NCBI GenBank assembly: GCA_036560445.1 | Contig: DATBRG010000033.1 | Coordinates: forward strand, 61,341 to 125,340 | Origin: DATBRG01 sp036560445 | Lineage (GTDB): Bacteria; Pseudomonadota; Gammaproteobacteria; Burkholderiales; Methylophilaceae | Length of the DNA: 64,000 bases | Direction: 5' to 3' | In this document: positions 15,956-22,800 of the stretch, piece after piece | Numbering within the stretch: position 1 is the stretch's first letter | How the letters are laid out: the number at the start of each line of letters is the position of its first letter | Notes under the pieces: generated by a model | What the model saw: the letters and a program-made list of their open reading frames with translations, nothing else | Database searches by the model: none | Told to the model about the DNA's origin: nothing | Program-made: the position numbers and the translations under genes

Positions 15956-16818
15956 CTTGCATTTGCGTATCGATGATTAGGCATATAGGACGCCTGCATC
16001 TCGGCAATCCGATTAACCTCTTGCATCAGCTTTGAAAGTGGCGGGATATTGATATCGCGCTCTAGCAACGTAGGAAAAGTGCCGAACAACCGATAGGCTT
16101 CATCGAGCAATCCCCAGACAGGATCGATTACATCTTGACCATGGGTATCGATAATCAGGTCAGGAGCTTCCTGGTCATGCCCGGCTATATGTGCATAGAC
16201 AATACGCTCCCCGGGGATACCGCGCAAAAACTCGTGGGGGTCAAAACCAAAATTGACGCTGTTAACGTAGATATTATTTACATCCAGATGTAACCAGCAG
16301 TCTGCCTCTTCCAGCACAGCCCGCAGAAAAGTCAGCTCATCCATTTCTGAGATGGGCGCTGCCAGATAGTAAGAGGCATTCTCCACGGCAATACGCCTCC
16401 CGAGAATATCCTGGGTACGGCGTATGCGTTTAGCCACGTAATACACCGCTTCTTCAGTAAACGGGATGGGCAGCAAATCATAGAGATAGCCGCCATCACT
16501 ACCATAGCTTAAATGTTCTGTATAAAGCGGAATGCGATACTGGTCGAGAAACTCTTTAACGCGCTGAATAAAAACTTCGTTAAGTGCATCTGGCGCGCCT
16601 AACGATAAGCATAAGCCATGAGCCACAATCGGATAGCGCTCAGTGAGCCATGCGAGCTGTTTGCCTATGCGTCCACCAGCACCAATCCAGTTTTCTGGGG
16701 CAATTTCAAGGAAACTGATAGCCCCAATTGAGTCCTTGCCAGATTCTGCCTGCAACTGGGCAATCAGCTCACGCTTCAAGCCCAGTCCGGCACCCCTGAT
16801 CTCACTCAACTGCGCCAT
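15952..16818 (-). CDS. bufB: DUF692 multinuclear non-haem iron oxidase (MNIO), BufB/HvfB type
   Basis: 288-aa TIM-barrel DUF692 protein. Hallmarks: RGAGLGLKRELIAQL at the N-terminus, FLEIAPENWIGAGGR, GLCLSLGAPDALNEVFI, LYTEHLSYG, WLHLDVNNIYVNSVNFGFDP (metal ligands), YAHIAGHDQ, IIDTHGQDVIDPVW and LERDINIPPLSKL. Family enzymes bind two or three irons and convert cysteines of a partner peptide to thiooxazole or oxazolone/thioamide groups that bind copper. It lies 10 bases after the Cys-rich precursor gene and overlaps the DUF2063 gene by 4 bases, which makes the substrate assignment convincing although chemistry is inferred. Confidence 0.9.
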   Translation of the reverse strand: MAQLSEIRGAGLGLKRELIAQLQAESGKDSIGAISFLEIAPENWIGAGGRIGKQLAWLTERYPIVAHGLCLSLGAPDALNEVFIQRVKEFLDQYRIPLYTEHLSYGSDGGYLYDLLPIPFTEEAVYYVAKRIRRTQDILGRRIAVENASYYLAAPISEMDELTFLRAVLEEADCWLHLDVNNIYVNSVNFGFDPHEFLRGIPGERIVYAHIAGHDQEAPDLIIDTHGQDVIDPVWGLLDEAYRLFGTFPTLLERDINIPPLSKLMQEVNRIAEMQASYMPNHRYANAR

Positions 16819-16828
16819 TTAGCAAGAG

Positions 16829-17251
16829 TTACTTCTTGTCGGCGTGGCAAGAACCTTCTGTAGCCTTATCTGCACTGCATGAGCCTTCCTTGGCTTTCGC
16901 GGCTGAATCAGCCATGGCTTTCTTCTTGCTGGCAGTACACTTACCGGTACCACATTTGCCATCTTTAGGCTTGTCGCTTGCTGCCGCAGGCGCTACCTCA
17001 GTAGTAGCCTTTGCTGCGGCTGCCTCAGCCATAGCTTTCTTCTTGCTGGCAGTACACTTGCCCGTACCGCATTTACCGTCTTTAGGTTTGTCAGCTGCTG
17101 GAGCAGCCGTGTCAGCTTCCGCGACCATATAGCCAGAAACAAGAGGCTTAATCGCAAAAGGATTTCCTGCTGCATAAACACCAGTTGCTGCAATTGATGC
17201 TACAAAAGCACCACCAACGACGATGGCCAGAGTTTTCTTTGATGCATTCAT
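16829..17251 (-). CDS. bufA: Cys-rich RiPP precursor peptide (BufA/HvfA-like, DUF2282-type)
   Basis: 140-aa exported precursor. The N-terminal signal segment MNASKKTLAIVVGGAFVASI ends with ATGVYAAG (about 20-29). The rest is low-complexity Ala/Lys with six Cys: 61, 66, 100, 105, 125 and 135. The block DKPKDGKCGTGKCTASKKKA occurs twice (54-73 and 93-112), and EGSC occurs twice at the C-terminus (122-125, 132-135), ending in SCHADKK. The repeated Lys-Cys-Gly motif matches the EGKCG-type core sites modified by DUF692 enzymes in copper-binding bufferin/oxazolin peptides. AAGGAAG precedes the ATG. Within the predicted operon: sigma, anti-sigma, this gene, bufB, bufC. Confidence 0.85.
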   Translation of the reverse strand: MNASKKTLAIVVGGAFVASIAATGVYAAGNPFAIKPLVSGYMVAEADTAAPAADKPKDGKCGTGKCTASKKKAMAEAAAAKATTEVAPAAASDKPKDGKCGTGKCTASKKKAMADSAAKAKEGSCSADKATEGSCHADKK

Positions 17252-17281
17252 AAATTCTTCCTTAATATTTAATATTATAGA

Positions 17282-17566
17282 TCAGTGGTCATGATGCCCA
17301 TCCTGATGGGCTGAATCACCAATCCGAGAAGCTAGAACAGTTGCTATACGAGTTTTTGCCCCCACCGGAATTTGCAGAGTCTCATCCTGCTCGATCTCAT
17401 CACGCATCTGGCGAACATAGTTACGCATTATCTGAAGCTGCTTGCGAAAACGCGTGCAAACATCACAAATCAGCAGGTGTAAGCGCAAGCCTATCCGCTC
17501 ACGCCAAGACAGCTTCCTGTCTAGCGACTGCGAAATCAATTGACTAGCTTGCTTACAACTTAACAT
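17282..17566 (-). CDS. Zinc-finger anti-sigma factor (zf-HC2 type)
   Basis: 94-aa small protein starting MLSCKQASQLISQSLDRKLS. It has the ZAS zinc-binding pattern with Cys4, His31 and Cys35/Cys38 (HLLICDVC, i.e. Hx3Cx2C), followed by helices (FRKQLQIMRNYVRQMRDEIEQ) and a His-rich end (HQDGHHDH). There is no membrane segment. Such proteins hold ECF sigma factors inactive and release them on metal or redox signals. An in-frame ATG at 17620 would add 18 residues and overlap the sigma gene by 16 bases; homology starts at MLSC, so I prefer 17566. The terminal histidines could sense metal, which is an inference. Confidence 0.8.
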   Translation of the reverse strand: MLSCKQASQLISQSLDRKLSWRERIGLRLHLLICDVCTRFRKQLQIMRNYVRQMRDEIEQDETLQIPVGAKTRIATVLASRIGDSAHQDGHHDH

Positions 17567-17604
17567 GTTCGTTTTTCCAACTTTCTTCCAGAAATTGGCT
17601 GCAC

Positions 17605-18165
17605 CTATTTGCCCAGCCAATGCAGCTCAAGACACTTCCTTAATCCCATGCGAGCCCGATATAACATTACCCAAGCATTCGTCGAGCTAATCTCAAGTTC
17701 CTTACAAATTTGTTCATTATCATCCTCATGCACTTCACGCATGAGGAATAGGCTCGCCAGCTTGGTCGGCAACCTGTCCATACAATCCTGCAGAATCTTC
17801 AGGAACTGTTTCTGCTCCAGATCATTGTCAGGCGTGCCCCAAGACTGCGGTTTATCAGACCAGTGCCGATTGTCTTCAGCAAAAAAATCATCCATGCCCG
17901 GCTCATCCGGTAAGTCTTCTGCCAGATCTTCCGTAGCCTGTTCCCTGATCTGCTTACGCATCAGGTCGATGATTTTGTGTTTAAGTATGCCGGTGAGCCA
18001 GGTGCGAGGGGCAGACTTGCCGGCGTAGGTCTGGCTCTGGATGGCAGCCAGCAAGGTTTCCTGCACTGCATCCTCGGCCAGATGCGGGTCACGCAACCGC
18101 GCAAGTGCGAAACGGTAAAGATAATCACCGTGCTCGCTTAGCCAATCATGCTCATTATTAGTCAT
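17605..18165 (-). CDS. ECF-family RNA polymerase sigma factor
   Basis: 186-aa group 4 sigma factor. Region 2: LYRFALARLRDPHLAEDAVQETLLAAIQS and APRTWLTGILKHKIIDLMRKQ. A variable acidic linker follows (EDLPDEPGMDDFFAEDNRHW). Region 4: DCMDRLPTKLASLFLMREVHEDDNEQICKELEISSTNAWVMLYRARMGLRKCLELHWLGK. It heads the minus-strand set sigma, anti-sigma, bufA, bufB, bufC, so it most likely controls the metallophore operon in response to copper or another stress. It differs from the RpoE at 12760 in linker and region 4. The promoter it recognises cannot be read from one sequence. Confidence 0.9.
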   Translation of the reverse strand: MTNNEHDWLSEHGDYLYRFALARLRDPHLAEDAVQETLLAAIQSQTYAGKSAPRTWLTGILKHKIIDLMRKQIREQATEDLAEDLPDEPGMDDFFAEDNRHWSDKPQSWGTPDNDLEQKQFLKILQDCMDRLPTKLASLFLMREVHEDDNEQICKELEISSTNAWVMLYRARMGLRKCLELHWLGK

Positions 18166-18213
18166 GGGGCGTATTCAATCATAAAATCGCTATCCTTGAA
18201 CAGGGACAATATT

Positions 18214-18654
18214 TCAATTGGCATGCACTTTTTGTTGCATGCAGTTCAAATACAATTCGGTATCCGGAGGTTGTACGTCACGCTGCGCCTGCCAGATAGT
18301 CTCCGCCAGGCAATCCATGAGGTCATGCTGCGCCTGCATCTGATTGCCATGCTTAAGCAATAATTGCTGATAAGCTTGGGCGATTCCCGGCGGCTGATTG
18401 ATAGCGATTTGCTCCAGAACTGACAGATGCAGGCTCATGTGCAAAAAAGGGTTGGTCTCACCCATCTCAGGGAAGTAGGCTTTCTGCAGATAGCGCTCTG
18501 GTGCATCAAGAACTGCATGGTATTCTGGATGTATCTGCATCACCTCTACAGCTACTTTCTCAAGACCGCTCAATGGTTTTTCCTGCTTGAATTTGAGCCA
18601 GGTATCAAAGAAAAATTGCCGTACCTGGTCTCGGCTCGGATTAAACAGGCTCAT
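18214..18654 (-). CDS. DUF1841 family protein
   Basis: 146-aa conserved protein beginning MSLFNPSRDQVRQFFFDTW. Conserved blocks: KPLSGLEKVAVEVMQIHPEYH, NPFLHMSLHLSVLEQIAINQPPGIAQAYQQLL and AQHDLMDCLAETIWQAQRDVQPPD. These are the DUF1841 family, common in beta- and gammaproteobacteria; HPEYH and HMSLHLSVLEQ give possible metal ligands, but no function is known. The ATG overlaps the FIST gene stop by 4 bases, so it is co-transcribed with nth and the FIST gene. It ends 48 bases before the ECF sigma gene. Confidence 0.85.
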   Translation of the reverse strand: MSLFNPSRDQVRQFFFDTWLKFKQEKPLSGLEKVAVEVMQIHPEYHAVLDAPERYLQKAYFPEMGETNPFLHMSLHLSVLEQIAINQPPGIAQAYQQLLLKHGNQMQAQHDLMDCLAETIWQAQRDVQPPDTELYLNCMQQKVHAN

Positions 18655-19742
18655 GTGGATTTTTCTGCGAACAAGCCCAGTACCGCAGAGTATTCTAACA
18701 GTTCGCTAACACCATTAATTGGCGCTATCTCACCATTTCCGTAAAACCCGATCAGGGGCATATTGGGGAATTTCTGCCCCAACAATGCCAGATCCTTATC
18801 CACGCCTCCATAAAAATAAGGGCCTCGGCCAAGGCAGGAGAACAGCAGCCCGAAATCGGGCTTGGCTTGCAGTTTCTCTGCGAGATTGCTTGCCGTTTGC
18901 ATCAAATTTTCCTGTGCTGACTCAGCATCACGCAGCGCCCAACATAGTAACTGGCCCGATTCCAGGCGCTTGGCCAAGGTAACGGAATCATCCTGCTCAT
19001 TTCCGCTCACCAGTGTTGCCAATCGGTATTCACCAACTTCGAAAGCCTCGGCAGTTTCGGCATAAAGTGCCATCAATCTATGCAATGGCAATCCTATGTC
19101 TGTTTTACCTGCAACCTCCCCATAGCACTGCTGTAGGGTTGTGAGCGCAGGTATACCCGCCAGCATTTGCAGGTCGTGACCAGCCACCATAGTCACGGCC
19201 TTTGGCTCCGTCAAAATACGTAATCCATGCGTCGCCGAAACAGCAGTACGTACGCCTGTCAGCTCAGCTTCACAATACCCTACCGCTACACCCTTACCGT
19301 TCTGCCATACCGAGAATGGCCCTCTACCAATAGCGTCGCCAGAAACACCGCCATAGCGTAGCGCTCGGGTAGACATCCAAGTCGTGTTAATGGCGTTGGG
19401 TGCGGATAATGAAAGCAGCAATTGCTCAGGATTGTGTTGATTAACAGGCTGCAGACTAACTTCGCCACTAAACAGCATGGCCGCAGCGGCAGGTGCATCT
19501 ATGATCCAGTCCTGCTCGGTAAAGATACCGGGAGCAGAGCAGCCCATTACCTGGGTGCAATTAGCCGCCCGTGCAGCAGCACGCAAAGCCGGTACCGGGT
19601 CAAGCGCGAATTCAGAAGTCAGGAACAGTAACACGCTACTGGCATGGCTCATGCCGGTAGCGCGCATGGCTTGTGATACAGCCTGAGTCGCCAGGCTGGG
19701 ACTAGCCTCACGGCCAATAGCCAAGCCGGTAGCGACAGTCAT
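18651..19742 (-). CDS. FIST-domain signal transduction protein (FIST_N + FIST_C)
   Basis: 363-aa protein. The start at 19742 (MTVATGLAIGREASPSLATQ) overlaps the nth stop by 4 bases (ATGA); a farther ATG at 19763 adds seven residues with no family support. The FIST N domain covers about 1-190 (ASSVLLFLTSEFALDPVPALRAAARA, MGCSAPGIFTEQDWIIDAPAAAAMLFSG). The FIST C domain covers about 210-355 (HRLMALYAETAEAFEVGEYRLATLVSGNEQDD, PDFGLLFSCLGRGPYFYGGVDKDLALLGQKFPNMPLIGFYGNGEIAPI). FIST domains are predicted small-ligand (possibly amino-acid) sensors. No output domain is attached, so it may act through a partner or be part of a redox function next to nth. Confidence 0.85.
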   Translation of the reverse strand: MTVATGLAIGREASPSLATQAVSQAMRATGMSHASSVLLFLTSEFALDPVPALRAAARAANCTQVMGCSAPGIFTEQDWIIDAPAAAAMLFSGEVSLQPVNQHNPEQLLLSLSAPNAINTTWMSTRALRYGGVSGDAIGRGPFSVWQNGKGVAVGYCEAELTGVRTAVSATHGLRILTEPKAVTMVAGHDLQMLAGIPALTTLQQCYGEVAGKTDIGLPLHRLMALYAETAEAFEVGEYRLATLVSGNEQDDSVTLAKRLESGQLLCWALRDAESAQENLMQTASNLAEKLQAKPDFGLLFSCLGRGPYFYGGVDKDLALLGQKFPNMPLIGFYGNGEIAPINGVSELLEYSAVLGLFAEKST

Positions 19743-20368
19743 GCCTTTGCTCCATACTCGCATAAATCGTTAATCACGCACTCACCGCATTTAGGCTTGC
19801 GGGCAATACAGACGTAACGCCCATGCAGAATCAACAGATGATGCGCGTCTTTCAAGTATTCCTTGGGGACAGCTTTCAAGAGCTTCTTTTCAACTTCCAG
19901 TGGTGTCTTACCGGGCGCCAAACCAATACGGTTCCCCAGGCGGAAGATATGCGTATCAACAGCGATAGTTGGTTCACCAAAAGCGGTGTTGAGAATCACG
20001 TTAGCGGTTTTGCGGCCCACGCCCGGCAGTTTCTCCAAAGCAGTACGTGTATTTGGTACCTGGCTGTCGTGCTCATCAATGAGTATCCGAGAGGTTGCCA
20101 AGACATTTCTGGCTTTGCTGTGATAAAGCCCGATGGTTTTGATGAAGCCCTCCAGGCCTTCCACGCCCAACGCCAAGATAGCCTGCGGCTTATTTGCCAC
20201 GGGGAATAACTTGGCAGTCGCAAGATTGACACCTTTATCTGTGGACTGTGCGGACAGCATGACAGCAATCAGCAGTTCAAAAGTACTGTTGTGGGCCAAC
20301 TCCGTAGTCGGCTCCGGAATGGCGATACTCAACCTGCGGAAAATTTCCTGGCGTTTTTCCGCATTCAT
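19739..20368 (-). CDS. nth: Endonuclease III
   Basis: 209-aa bifunctional DNA glycosylase/AP lyase that removes oxidised pyrimidines. The helix-hairpin-helix motif is LEKLPGVGRKTANVILN with catalytic Lys. VDTHIFRLGNRIGLAPGKTP holds the catalytic Asp. The C-terminal [4Fe-4S] site is CIARKPKCGECVINDLC (Cys-x6-Cys-x2-Cys-x5-Cys). Length matches E. coli Nth (211). It follows rsxE by 42 bases on the same strand, the same rsxABCDGE-nth order as in E. coli. Confidence 0.97.
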   Translation of the reverse strand: MNAEKRQEIFRRLSIAIPEPTTELAHNSTFELLIAVMLSAQSTDKGVNLATAKLFPVANKPQAILALGVEGLEGFIKTIGLYHSKARNVLATSRILIDEHDSQVPNTRTALEKLPGVGRKTANVILNTAFGEPTIAVDTHIFRLGNRIGLAPGKTPLEVEKKLLKAVPKEYLKDAHHLLILHGRYVCIARKPKCGECVINDLCEYGAKA

Positions 20369-20410
20369 GGCGACTGGGATTTATAAACCAGCTATTGCGA
20401 GGAACTGCAA

Positions 20411-21100
20411 TTAGTGGCTTTGTACGGGAGCCAGAGGCGGGCTGATCTGCATGGCAGCTTTACGCTGTTCCACCCAGTTATGCCCGGCAATCAGCAAAGC
20501 CAAGCCAATGAATGCACCAGGCGGCAGTATCGCCAGTAAAAAGCCGGGGTAATCAGGCATGACGTGTAGCACCATGGACTTGGCTTCCGGCCCTAGTACT
20601 AGATCGATACCCGAGAGCACAGTGCCCTTGCCGACAAATTCACGGATAGCACCCAGCAGTGTCAGCACCATAGCCAACCCAAGGCCCATCATGAGGCCAT
20701 CCAGTGCAGATGGCGTAGTGGGGTTCTTGGCAGCAAAAGCCTCCACACGTGCCAGCACAATACAATTAGTGACGATCAACGGAATGAATATGCCCAACAC
20801 CTTATGCAGAGGCTGCACAAAGGCATTCATGGACAGGTCAATCACCGTTACCAGCGCCGCAATAATCAGGATGAATACCGGAATACGTATCTCGTCCGGC
20901 ACAAAACGTCGCACTGGCGAAACAGAGGCATTACTCAAGGCCATGACTATCGCAGTGGCAACGCCCAAGGAAAGACCATTGATGGCAGTAGTCGTCACTG
21001 CTAGGGTCGGGCACAGGCCAAGCAGCTGCACCGCTCCTGGGTTCTGCTTCCACAGGCCATTCTCAATGATTTCCGTGTATTTGTTTTGTGTCTCGCTCAC
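20411..21100 (-). CDS. rsxE: Electron transport complex subunit RsxE/RnfE
   Basis: 229-aa integral membrane subunit of the Rnf/Rsx complex. The N-terminus WKQNPGAVQLLGLCPTLAVTTTAINGLSLGVATAIVM and FIPLIVTNCIVLARVEAFAAKN show the NQR-DE/RnfAE family pattern with its paired membrane Cys (LGLCPTLA and TNCIVL) that hold an intramembrane iron-sulfur centre. About six hydrophobic segments are seen. The complex couples NADH-ferredoxin type electron transfer to ion movement and, in E. coli, keeps SoxR reduced. It overlaps rsxG by 4 bases. Confidence 0.95.
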   Translation of the reverse strand: MSETQNKYTEIIENGLWKQNPGAVQLLGLCPTLAVTTTAINGLSLGVATAIVMALSNASVSPVRRFVPDEIRIPVFILIIAALVTVIDLSMNAFVQPLHKVLGIFIPLIVTNCIVLARVEAFAAKNPTTPSALDGLMMGLGLAMVLTLLGAIREFVGKGTVLSGIDLVLGPEAKSMVLHVMPDYPGFLLAILPPGAFIGLALLIAGHNWVEQRKAAMQISPPLAPVQSH

Positions 21101-21759
21101 TTTGTTTCTCCTTTGACCGCCCCACCCTTGTCCATCGTTACTGAGAAAATTGTCTCACGCTGGCTGGCAAAATACTGCAACGCCTTATGTACCGCCTTGA
21201 CCACCGCCCTAGGTGTAATAGTAGCGCCTGTCATGTAGTCAAACTGGCCGCCGTCTTTCTTCACTTTCCATGCATCGTCTGGTCGTTTGGCAATCGACAA
21301 ACCATCAAAGTTCTTGATCCAGTTTCCATGGGCAAGGTCTATGTAGTCGCCCAAACCAGGGGTTTCCTTGTGCGCCAGAACCCGTACACCTGTCAGGCTG
21401 CCATCAGCTGCTATACCCACCAGCAACTTGATTTCACCACTATAACCATCTGGCGCTATCGCTTCCAGTATCACCCCTACCGGTTGCCCCTGCATACGGG
21501 CGCGGTAAGCCATGGAGGGCGCATGTTGACCGAGCGCCTCGCTAGGCGGCAACTGTATGGCGTCTTTCAGCAGGTCATTATCGTGCAGCGCAGCTGGCAG
21601 CACCTGGGAAAACAGGTGCAACTTCTCTTCACGCTCGCTGGCAGCGATTGGAGCTTTGGTGGTCTCATAAGTACTGCTCAGCATGGCCGTACCAACCACA
21701 GTAAAAACCACCAATATGCCAGCAGTAATCAGTGCATGCCTGATGACGTCTTTATTCAT
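21097..21759 (-). CDS. rsxG: Electron transport complex subunit RsxG/RnfG
   Basis: 220-aa periplasmic flavoprotein subunit anchored by one N-terminal helix (HALITAGILVVFTVVGTAMLSSTY). The FMN-attachment motif is intact: MTGATITPRAVVKAVHKAL, in which the Thr of SGAT-x-T type is covalently bonded to FMN through phosphate by ApbE. The upstream FMN-binding domain shows GYSGEIKLLVGIAADGSLTGVRVLAHKETPGLGD. It overlaps rsxE by 4 bases and lies 2 bases after rsxD. Confidence 0.95.
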   Translation of the reverse strand: MNKDVIRHALITAGILVVFTVVGTAMLSSTYETTKAPIAASEREEKLHLFSQVLPAALHDNDLLKDAIQLPPSEALGQHAPSMAYRARMQGQPVGVILEAIAPDGYSGEIKLLVGIAADGSLTGVRVLAHKETPGLGDYIDLAHGNWIKNFDGLSIAKRPDDAWKVKKDGGQFDYMTGATITPRAVVKAVHKALQYFASQRETIFSVTMDKGGAVKGETK

Positions 21760-21761
21760 CG

Positions 21762-22781
21762 CTATTTACCATGGCCAAACACGCGTGGCTGGGTGTGGGC
21801 ATCAATCAGCGGCACGCAGATATTCATCAGCAGTATGGCAAATGCCACGCCATCCGGATAACCCCCATATACACGAATCAGATAAGTCAATACTCCGGCG
21901 CCAGCTGCAAATATCAGCTTGCCTTTAGGGGTGGTGGGGCCACTCACGGGATCAGTAGCAATATAGAATGCGCAGAATACCGCTGCACCACTGAATACGT
22001 GGAACAACGGACCGGCGTAATGCTCCGGGCTCAACAAGTGGAAAATGGCTGCCATCAGCGCCAAGGCTGCCAGGAAGGCTGTTGGGATATGCCAGCTAAT
22101 GATACGTTGCTGTAGTAAATAAAGCCCTCCCAGCAAATAGGCACCAATCACAAACTCGCCACCTTTGGCCCCGAACTGCCCAAAAATTGAGGCCTGACTG
22201 ATATCAGCCACATGATGCTGCAATGTCAGCTGCGTCTTCAGGTAATCGAGCGGTGTAGCGGAACTAATGGCGTCCACCTTCACACCATCTGGCAACGCGT
22301 GACCAAAAATATAATGCCATTGGTCGGAGAAACTGAGATGAGCCTGCGCCAAGTCGACTGGCGCAGGCCACTGCGTCATCAACACCGGGAAAGAGATCAG
22401 CAGCACCGCATAACCTATCATCGCCGGGTTGAATGGGTTATAGCCAAGACCTCCGTATAAGTGCTTGGCAATCACGATGGCAAATAGCGTACCTACCACC
22501 ACGATCCACCAGGGAGCGATGGGGGGCAAAGCAAGCGCTAGCAGCCATGCTGTCACCAACGCACTACCATCGAGCAGAAAAGGTATAGCCGGGCGATTAC
22601 GCAGCTTGAGTACCAGTGCCTCTGCAGCCAAAGCTGTTACTGAAGCCAACGCTAAAGTAATCAGGATGCTGCTGCCGTACACCCACACATAAGCAGCGAT
22701 GCCCGGAACCAAGGCGAGCAAGACTTTCAGCATGATGATGCTGACACTGGTCTCTTCTACAATGTAGGGTGAACGTGACAT
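21762..22781 (-). CDS. rsxD: Electron transport complex subunit RsxD/RnfD
   Basis: 339-aa polytopic membrane subunit of the NqrB/RnfD family. The N-terminal SPYIVEETSVSIIMLKVLLALVPGIAAYV is typical, as are LLDGSALVTAWLLALALPPIAPWW, HLYGGLGYNPFNPAMIGYAVLLISFP, YIATDPVSGPTTPKGKLIFAAGAG and GYPDGVAFAILLMNICVPLID. The covalent FMN Thr lies in the SATPLDYLKT region (about 192-201). About nine to ten membrane helices are present. It is situated between rsxC and rsxG. Confidence 0.95.
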   Translation of the reverse strand: MSRSPYIVEETSVSIIMLKVLLALVPGIAAYVWVYGSSILITLALASVTALAAEALVLKLRNRPAIPFLLDGSALVTAWLLALALPPIAPWWIVVVGTLFAIVIAKHLYGGLGYNPFNPAMIGYAVLLISFPVLMTQWPAPVDLAQAHLSFSDQWHYIFGHALPDGVKVDAISSATPLDYLKTQLTLQHHVADISQASIFGQFGAKGGEFVIGAYLLGGLYLLQQRIISWHIPTAFLAALALMAAIFHLLSPEHYAGPLFHVFSGAAVFCAFYIATDPVSGPTTPKGKLIFAAGAGVLTYLIRVYGGYPDGVAFAILLMNICVPLIDAHTQPRVFGHGK

Positions 22782-22800
22782 AACTTTCCTGGTTAAACCG

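Noticed and set aside
18221..18242. GCATGCA/TGCATGC inverted repeat at the 3' end of the DUF1841 gene
   Set aside because: It is within the coding tail (MQQKVHAN), lacks a T-run and can be explained by codons; no operator evidence.
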